From Branchiostoma floridae (taxonomy: Eukaryota > Chordata > Leptocardii > Amphioxiformes > Branchiostomatidae): 64,000 bases of DNA. Location: assembly GCF_000003815.2 (NCBI RefSeq), contig NC_049984.1, forward strand, positions 217,472 to 281,471, read 5' to 3'. Shown in pieces: positions 55,720-64,000 of the stretch. The translations under genes and the position numbers were made by a program. Below the pieces are notes generated by a model that worked only from the letters and a program-made list of their open reading frames with translations, made no database searches and was not told the DNA's origin. Numbering within the stretch: the stretch's first letter is position 1; each line of letters starts with the position of its first letter.

Positions 55720-55870
55720 TTGAACATTAACAGGGCCGTCCACTTGTTTTCTCGGCCCGACAATACTGCGGTTTGTATAGCTGTCAATCAAACGTGCTGT
55801 TCGCACCCGGCCCGGCGATGATTTATGGGGCTGATTACTCGAGCTGCGGTCCGGCCGCACTTTGTTTAAA
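55720..55870. promoter_or_regulatory. Candidate enhancer with PBX/MEIS and PBX/HOX sites
   Basis: GC-rich unique island with CTGTCAATCA (55781-55790), a consensus PBX-MEIS composite, and TGATTTATGG (55819-55828), a consensus PBX-HOX composite, 28 bp apart; CTGATTAC follows. The same island type occurs elsewhere in this intron. Inference only. Confidence 0.4.
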
Positions 55871-56564
55871 CTTTTGTGTCAACACGTTCTGGGCTCTTGC
55901 CTTGCTGGATTGTGGGTAAACAGGGACAGGGGGCGTGAGGGGGGTGGGGCAGCTTTCCTGCGTCCTGATTGGCTGTCGGCTGCTTCTCTCAGATCACCCC
56001 AGATTGGCAAAGGCAATTCAATACTGGAAATCTCAAAATGTTTGCGGCAGTTTTGTTTTCACATTTTTCTTCCTGTGGTCTCTTTATACTACAAAATCAT
56101 GACACCGTGTATGTGTATTAATTGTTTCTTTACTGCTACTGTACTAAAACTTGTTACAAACACAAATTTAAAACATTGTGAAAACCAGAGTCCTTTCAAC
56201 CATGACAGGATACTAAGTCACTGTGAAAATAAGATAATCTATAGTATGCTGAGTCCAGTTCTGCCAGTTGAAATGGAAGAAAAGGCCTTTTTCCAGTACA
56301 GAGATAGGATTTTAAAGAATTGTACCAATTGAAGACTTGAATTTAGCAGGGAAACTTTTAAAATTTAAAACATCTTGAATATTTTCATACATTTTCTAAG
56401 ACGTTTGATGATTTATGCCACAGTTTGTGTCAAATTCTGCCCCCCACTCGACCCATCAGGGTAAGTGGTCAGTAGTGGTGATATATCACCTCACATGGCC
56501 ACTTCCCTACTTCACAGGCTCTCAGGCTTGTGGTGGGCAACGGAAGTTTTGTCAGGTATATACC

Positions 56565-56670
56565 AGGGGTAAATCATGGGTAAATCAGGCGTAAATCACG
56601 AATAAATCAGGTGTAAATGAAGAGTAAATCAGGTATAAATCGTTGTTGATCAGGTCAAACAACGTTTCAG
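56565..56670. repeat. Short tandem of GTAAATCAGG words
   Basis: About eight 10-12-bp units (GTAAATCATG, GTAAATCAGG, GTAAATCACG, ATAAATCAGG). Confidence 0.75.
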
Positions 56671-57302
56671 GCGTTCGGTTCAACTTCAGGTGACCTGTGC
56701 GATCATTGCCTCAATCCCGATCACGCCACTTTGCCAGAACAAAACAGGGCGGATCGGGTTTCATCCCCTACCTGCCGCCGGCTGTTTGTGGAAACTTGTT
56801 CAAAGATCGCTCATTCAAGTCAGGTAGGCTACTGGATCTGAGGGTCTCCTGGGGGTTTACAGGATTGCTGCAAACTGATGTAAAGCTTTAAAATGTAACC
56901 ACCAATAATGTTCAACATAAGCTGAGAGCAAGATTGCACATAGGGCAAAATTAACAGCATTCTCCCCCCATTTACAGTTAACAGTACATTCTTATTAGGT
57001 TCTAGGTAAACCCCCTGAAGAGCCTTCTGCTTTAGGCTACTTTTCTTATCAGTTGTCCTGAGACACAAACAGCCAACTGGAGACAAGTGTCTATTTTATT
57101 TTTAGTCTGATGTTTTTATCATGTCACTGATTGACTTTGTTCAGACATGACTCTGCCCCCCCCCCCTCCGATTTGAACCTGTGATAACCCAAATATGGGC
57201 ATACCGGCACCAAAAACAACTTGTTTTTCTCCTTCGTATTGCATCATGTCTTGGGAAGCCTGACACTTAAGCTATTGTCCTTTCTGTGTCTGCAAGAAAC
57301 CT

Positions 57303-57618
57303 NNNNNNNNNNNNNNNNNNNNNNNNNNNNNNNNNNNNNNNNNNNNNNNNNNNNNNNNNNNNNNNNNNNNNNNNNNNNNNNNNNNNNNNNNNNNNNNNNN
57401 NNNNNNNNNNNNNNNNNNNNNNNNNNNNNNNNNNNNNNNNNNNNNNNNNNNNNNNNNNNNNNNNNNNNNNNNNNNNNNNNNNNNNNNNNNNNNNNNNNNN
57501 NNNNNNNNNNNNNNNNNNNNNNNNNNNNNNNNNNNNNNNNNNNNNNNNNNNNNNNNNNNNNNNNNNNNNNNNNNNNNNNNNNNNNNNNNNNNNNNNNNNN
57601 NNNNNNNNNNNNNNNNNN
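57303..57618. other. Assembly gap (316 N)
   Basis: Unknown sequence; frames running through it are artefacts. Confidence 0.99.
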
Positions 57619-58343
57619 GACAGCTGGCAAGGTCACCACTGAACATGTCACGCTGCCGCACAGAGAGGGCCTTCCACAACTTGACGTGGAAACTTTTAAA
57701 CAAACTCATTTCATACGTTGCAAACTGCCAAAACTACAACAACCCATAGTAACAAAAACATGACGTGCATAATTTTTATCTACGGATTAAGAGTTTGGAA
57801 GTTTTTCTTCTCTATCTGTTCTTCAATTATCCCCAAGGATTGATTTTTTATTCACAAGTATAATATAGTGCTTTGGAAATAATCTAAAATGCCAGAAAAC
57901 CAAACCTCCTCTCTATAAAAACCTTTCTGCATTGTAATAAACTAAACTCACTGATAAAGCCTCGAATAGTTTAACTGTATAATGTTTAAGCCTCTACTTG
58001 GAAGAGGAGAATAGTTTAACTTTTAAGACTTAAACATCTTCCATTGTCCCAGTGAAGCTGATATGTGGTGTTCATCCATCATGATCATATTGAATGGGGA
58101 CATTGACTTCAGTTGTTGTAACTCCCAAACAGTAATGATTTCTTTTGGAATCATAACTTTCCCGTCATGCCTGAAGCTTTGAGACAGCCCCCGTCCTGTA
58201 ACTCGTTTCACGAGGCTGTTTTTCTGTTCCTTCGGAGCCGGGGGCCCTTCAGTAATGACCGTTTGTTGACATGTAAACATGTTTGTGCCGCGGTGGGCTG
58301 AGCGCGGAGCAGTAAACAGGCTCAAAGGAACTGCCGAGTACCT

Positions 58344-58620
58344 NNNNNNNNNNNNNNNNNNNNNNNNNNNNNNNNNNNNNNNNNNNNNNNNNNNNNNNNN
58401 NNNNNNNNNNNNNNNNNNNNNNNNNNNNNNNNNNNNNNNNNNNNNNNNNNNNNNNNNNNNNNNNNNNNNNNNNNNNNNNNNNNNNNNNNNNNNNNNNNNN
58501 NNNNNNNNNNNNNNNNNNNNNNNNNNNNNNNNNNNNNNNNNNNNNNNNNNNNNNNNNNNNNNNNNNNNNNNNNNNNNNNNNNNNNNNNNNNNNNNNNNNN
58601 NNNNNNNNNNNNNNNNNNNN
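58344..58620. other. Assembly gap (277 N)
   Basis: Unknown sequence; frames running through it are artefacts. Confidence 0.99.
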
Positions 58621-59640
58621 TTATAAGCCTACGGCGATCTGTGACATTGAAAATTACCCGCACCAGAAAAATTTTACTTGCACCACTCAGAACTTAGGAA
58701 GTATGGATCATACTAAAAACTATTCAGAAACCATTGCCATTTGTTCTTTCTAATAGCTAGTAAAATTCCACATCTTGAAACATGTATATATAAACCCAGC
58801 ACATGGACCAGTGCAGGTTAGGTACAGGTAGACATCAGGAATACCTGCACAGTTTTAATTTTTCCTGCACCAACCTGTATATGCAGGTGGTATATTGAGC
58901 CCTGAGTGTTGTTTTTCTGTGGCTACGTGCCTGGGAAGCTGTTGTGTTAAGTTGTAGGGCAGCAATACAGGTACAGGTACAGGTACAATATCTGTGAAAG
59001 TTGTTGATTGGTTGTTGTTGTTTGTATATCTCTGCGGCACGTGGGTTGTGCTATCGGTCATGATGAACCAAGGCAATCATCATGACCGATTATCAGCCAC
59101 GATAAAAATGATTGACAAAGTACAACACCAAAGTACAACCAGCTCGAGTGCCTCTAATGTGACATGTCACTTAGAAAACTTGACAAGCTTGTTGAATAAA
59201 GACTTTGCTTGCAATACAGTCCAGGGTCCTTTATCAACAAGTCTTGAAAGTTTAAAACCAACTTTATGAAGTTTGAGAAAAGAAACTATCTTGACCACTG
59301 CTATTCCTGAGGGAAAGCATAGGTGCCACCTTGAGTGACAAAAACATGGACATGCTTTTTTGTGTAAAGTAAAAACTCTGTCTTTTCTGACCTGTTGGTG
59401 AAAAAATTCTTCATCAATGTTTTCATGGCCCAAGCCTTTATGTCTTGCTGATAGAGACTCTATCCAAATGCATGATGACTGGAAGAAACAGCTACTAAAT
59501 AACGTTACTTTTCAAGTTAAATTCGGACAGACACAAAAATAGAAAAATCAACTTTTAGACTTTGCCAACTTATGATTCCAACTTATCATTTTCATCCTGT
59601 CGACACTCGTTAGAACCGGTTTGAAAGCTGGCAACACACC

Positions 59641-60977
59641 GGTCCAAACTGCACAGAGCTGGTCACAGGTTACCGACCCTTACCAGTCCCAACTACACCT
59701 GGTACCGGCTGGCATGTTCACCTGACCTGACTGTGCTGTGGAACACTGCAGACAGGACAGATGGTCTCTCTCACACACTACTGGGTCATGCTCAGGACCT
59801 TCGTACAACACTGTACATGGTACAGGACCTACATGCAACACTGTACGTGCTACAGGACTTGTTGTACCTTTTTGTATCCACAGTCACCAGCACTGGGGCA
59901 AGGTTCAACCTAGATGACCACCAATAACCTATTAGTTATGTTTGTACAAAATCATGTTCGTACCAGTTATTACCTGATACTGTACTGTGAGTCTGATAGA
60001 ATTCTCATCTTTACTCTGACAAAATCTGTCTTAATTCGAGATCTCTATAAAAAATGTCGGAGTCTATCTCACCCCATGTACAGTTTCCCTTTCATATAGG
60101 GTGTGGTGTTACCTATTAAAGCGTACTTTCATATCAATGTTTTAAAGTTTATGATAAGTTGTGATATGTTGTTTTGCTATGCTTGTATTGTATCGTATAT
60201 GTAATTTAGCTTCTGGCTGTGAAGTATCACGTTTTAATAAACCATTCATTCATTCACTCATTCATTCATTCACCTATACTGACAGGTGTTTAATGTTCTA
60301 ATCATGACTAATTATAAGACAATTGTGTGATTAACCTGGAGTAACCCCTGGTGTGGCAATGTCCTGCACTAGGGATGATCCAGAAATACTTCAGCATGGA
60401 GCAGGAGACTGGGTCAGGCTAACTGTGGGTTATGTACGTAACGTTACATGTGACATTTTCAACATTCTGAAGGTGTCATGTGGATTCATGCTGGATGGCC
60501 AACTACTTACTAAATGTACAGAGAAAACTATTCCTCTTTTAAAGTCAAAATACATAATAATCTATCTAAAACTTAGTAAAGAATGTAAAAAAAAAAGTTG
60601 AAACTCTGGCCCTGCCCCCACACTGCATCATTACTGGACAGTCCCCGACGGAGCTTGGAGATGACCTGTACAAACCCCTGCTGTTTGCGATGACGTCATT
60701 ATTACATTACTTATCAAAGATTCAAGGACACGCCAACATGACTTCAGAACAGTTTACTGACTTTTGCAGATACATCGCTCTGTTATGGTCTATACTTCGA
60801 ACAGGGGGCAATTGATTGATATGATTGCACAAAAAACTAGGACATTCTTCCACGAAACCTAATGATGGCAAAACAGCCATTCTTTTGTGCACTATGAAAC
60901 GGACACTGTGATTGGATAACGGGAGTTAGTGACCCTGAGGTCATCAACTGCAGGTCAACAACCTGTTGATTCCCTGA
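59641..60977 (+). repeat. Left copy of a 1.3-kb perfect direct duplication
   Basis: Every line compared is identical to 62664-64000 at an offset of 3023 bp. The start differs slightly (TTGAAAGCTGGCAACACACC against TTGAAGCTGGCACACACC). Content: unique DNA, a retroelement-like end (TTTTAATAAACCATTCATTC, about 60228-60272) and no gene. The right copy runs off the window, so the true length is unknown. Confidence 0.9.
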
Positions 60978-61439
60978 CCCCATGACCTTGACCAAGTGCC
61001 AAATGTCATAAATATTGTTGACAAGTTTTTCAACCAACGTGACCGAATTCAAAACAGGTAAACACGGAAGGTGACGTCAAACCCTGGCAGTAACACCTTG
61101 GACAGAGGTCATGGCAGTAAACTCTCCCAGAGGTGACCGAACTGCAGGTTGTTTTCAAGGTGACACAAATGTGTGGAGAGAGAGTCAGAGATTCGGAAAC
61201 AAGAACAAACTTTACTCATGACTATGTTGAAGTGACAACTTTGAAATATACCGTTTGGAACGACGAATTTCTGAAGTATAGTGGAGTCACTTTCCCAGAG
61301 AAAATATGTGGGTTAAGCTGATATGTCTTGTTATTGTTAGATATGTCATTATATGTTATAACTAGGCCTGAAGAAAGTTTAAAAGTTTGTATACTGAAGA
61401 GTAAAAGTTGTACATTTGGACAGATTTACAACATGCATT

Positions 61440-61700
61440 CACAATGGGAAGAACCCTGACTCTTTTTGAAAGTGCGGTGGGTTCTTTACCATGCTCAAGG
61501 TGTGGCTGTCCTAAAACACAGGACCTCTATTTAACGTCTTAGCCAAGGAATGTAATGGTACTGACATTTTGTAGTGAAGTGACTTAAGTGGTGTACAGTG
61601 CTTTTCAGAAGGGCACAACATCGGAGCATGTCATGGGACTCAAACCAAGGACCTCTGGGTTCCCCTACCAAATTGTTATCAACGCCCCATTCCATTCTGG
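61440..61700 (-). mobile_element. Degenerate tRNA-SINE relative
   Basis: On the minus strand AACCCAGAGGTCCTTGGTTTGAGTCCC is a decayed B-box region (split: AACCCAGAGGTCC, GGTTTGAGTCC) matching the SINE at 2045-2300. A body follows with GTGCGGTGGGTTCTTTACC and TAAAACACAGGACCTC words on the + strand. The A box is not preserved. Confidence 0.45.
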
Positions 61701-62537
61701 TGCCTAAAAATGAGGTCTTTGTGCAAATCCCGTGCCCCGTAGGTTTTTCTGAGTAACGTTTGTTGTCCAGCTCCTGAGGAAAGATGACTACCCCACTCCA
61801 GCTCCTGAAGTGTAGTCAGGACTGAAGGCTTAAAATAGAACTCCACTAAATAATGGACTCACAATCTATTGTTCTCACCTGCGCAACCCTGACACAGGTG
61901 TTCCTACCTGCCACACACCCACACACAACGCTCCACTCTCTCTCTAAAGCTTTACACAACTGTCCTCAGAATCAGAACAATCAGAGTACGATGGCAGAAA
62001 AGTCTGCGGTGGAAACCCTATCAGCCGAGAAGCGGCATTACACACCCACAACGGGACGGCGCATTGTTCCACAGGAAGGGACATCATCACACACAGGAAG
62101 TGTCGGACCAGAAGCTGGTCAGGTGTGAGATGGACCTGCTTACATCGGTGTCATATGACCTGGTCGCCATGGTTACGTCAGTGTCATATGACAAAGTTCT
62201 AATAAAAGGTCAGTCAAGGTCGCCCGTGACTCATCCCTGTCTTGTGTGAGATGTTTGTTGCACATCGGAAGAAAAGAACAACAAATCACAGGAAGAGAAA
62301 ATACCCATTACCGCTGTGGGTGATTTACCTGTAAACAAGACTGGAAATAGCTTGTTTATTACACAGTTCTGGTGACAACATTGATGATTCAGCTACAGAA
62401 CAAGGGGGTGACTGGACATGTAACAATGTACCTTATTGTGAGGACAGAAAAAAAGGCCTGCAAGTTGAATGACAAAGCTACAAAAAATGATGCATTCTGA
62501 TCAAGCAAATGGTGTAAAATCAGATATCCTCTTCTTA

Positions 62538-62637
62538 NNNNNNNNNNNNNNNNNNNNNNNNNNNNNNNNNNNNNNNNNNNNNNNNNNNNNNNNNNNNNNN
62601 NNNNNNNNNNNNNNNNNNNNNNNNNNNNNNNNNNNNN
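62538..62637. other. Assembly gap (100 N)
   Basis: A round 100-N spacer of the sort used for gaps of unknown size. The right copy of the 1.3-kb duplication begins directly after it. Confidence 0.99.
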
Positions 62638-62663
62638 TAGACGGTTTGAAGCTGGCACACACC

Positions 62664-64000
62664 GGTCCAAACTGCACAGAGCTGGTCACAGGTTACCGAC
62701 CCTTACCAGTCCCAACTACACCTGGTACCGGCTGGCATGTTCACCTGACCTGACTGTGCTGTGGAACACTGCAGACAGGACAGATGGTCTCTCTCACACA
62801 CTACTGGGTCATGCTCAGGACCTTCGTACAACACTGTACATGGTACAGGACCTACATGCAACACTGTACGTGCTACAGGACTTGTTGTACCTTTTTGTAT
62901 CCACAGTCACCAGCACTGGGGCAAGGTTCAACCTAGATGACCACCAATAACCTATTAGTTATGTTTGTACAAAATCATGTTCGTACCAGTTATTACCTGA
63001 TACTGTACTGTGAGTCTGATAGAATTCTCATCTTTACTCTGACAAAATCTGTCTTAATTCGAGATCTCTATAAAAAATGTCGGAGTCTATCTCACCCCAT
63101 GTACAGTTTCCCTTTCATATAGGGTGTGGTGTTACCTATTAAAGCGTACTTTCATATCAATGTTTTAAAGTTTATGATAAGTTGTGATATGTTGTTTTGC
63201 TATGCTTGTATTGTATCGTATATGTAATTTAGCTTCTGGCTGTGAAGTATCACGTTTTAATAAACCATTCATTCATTCACTCATTCATTCATTCACCTAT
63301 ACTGACAGGTGTTTAATGTTCTAATCATGACTAATTATAAGACAATTGTGTGATTAACCTGGAGTAACCCCTGGTGTGGCAATGTCCTGCACTAGGGATG
63401 ATCCAGAAATACTTCAGCATGGAGCAGGAGACTGGGTCAGGCTAACTGTGGGTTATGTACGTAACGTTACATGTGACATTTTCAACATTCTGAAGGTGTC
63501 ATGTGGATTCATGCTGGATGGCCAACTACTTACTAAATGTACAGAGAAAACTATTCCTCTTTTAAAGTCAAAATACATAATAATCTATCTAAAACTTAGT
63601 AAAGAATGTAAAAAAAAAAGTTGAAACTCTGGCCCTGCCCCCACACTGCATCATTACTGGACAGTCCCCGACGGAGCTTGGAGATGACCTGTACAAACCC
63701 CTGCTGTTTGCGATGACGTCATTATTACATTACTTATCAAAGATTCAAGGACACGCCAACATGACTTCAGAACAGTTTACTGACTTTTGCAGATACATCG
63801 CTCTGTTATGGTCTATACTTCGAACAGGGGGCAATTGATTGATATGATTGCACAAAAAACTAGGACATTCTTCCACGAAACCTAATGATGGCAAAACAGC
63901 CATTCTTTTGTGCACTATGAAACGGACACTGTGATTGGATAACGGGAGTTAGTGACCCTGAGGTCATCAACTGCAGGTCAACAACCTGTTGATTCCCTGA
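62664..64000 (+). repeat. Right copy of the 1.3-kb perfect direct duplication
   Basis: Identical to 59641-60977 up to the window end. No substitution was found in the lines compared, which means either very recent duplication or one locus assembled twice. Confidence 0.9.

Larger units (their letters stand above)
28148..64000 (-). other. Probable last intron of Wwox (gene-desert-like)
   Basis: No further SDR or WW exon was recognised on the minus strand up to the window end, nor any other gene on either strand. The last intron is thus probably at least 35 kb. Human WWOX intron 8 is also its largest. Exons could be hidden in the N runs or be too short to see by eye. Sub-features are listed separately; stretches between them showed nothing that could be supported. 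Confidence 0.55.

Overview
This looks like amphioxus (Branchiostoma) nuclear genomic DNA. The grounds are a single-exon large-Maf gene, the last coding exon of a chordate-type Wwox gene beside it, many palindromic TA-flanked MITEs with CTCCAAGCAG termini of the kind described in lancelets, and assembly gaps (N runs at 30358-31301, 57303-57618, 58344-58620 and 62538-62637). No prokaryotic, plasmid or viral genes were seen.

Only two protein-coding loci can be supported. (1) Maf, + strand: CDS 11495-12367 (290 aa), with a CRE/CCAAT/TATA promoter at 11115-11240. An unexpected second CRE+TATA promoter about 2.2 kb upstream (9025-9050) leads into an ATG-free candidate exon (about 9075-9396). That exon ends in a consensus donor and could splice to a strong acceptor-like site inside the Maf 5' UTR (AG at 11318-11319). 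(2) Wwox, - strand: last coding exon 28147-27959 (62 codons plus stop). Downstream of its stop the end of the coding sequence is tandemly repeated three more times. Maf and Wwox converge tail to tail, as MAF and WWOX do in human 16q23, so this is probably old linkage. Everything from 28148 to 64000 then reads as the last Wwox intron, within which GC-rich islands with homeodomain, Sox and PBX/HOX-like words are candidate long-range elements for Maf.

Layout. 1-9000: repeat-rich 5' flank (SINE, LINE tails, nested MITEs). 9000-13700: Maf promoters, gene and 3' UTR. 13700-27700: intergenic DNA with minisatellites, MITEs and a 55-bp array built from a MITE end. 27700-28150: Wwox exon and its repeated tail. 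28150-64000: Wwox intron with large minisatellites (35.6-37.8 kb), candidate regulatory islands, a 3.2-kb inverted-repeat element (42.8-46.0 kb), a TTAA-flanked element (46.9-47.4 kb), an RFX-motif minisatellite (49.3 kb), and a 1.36-kb perfect direct duplication next to a 100-N gap at the right end (assembly redundancy or recent duplication). No tRNA or rRNA gene, CRISPR array or intact transposase was found.
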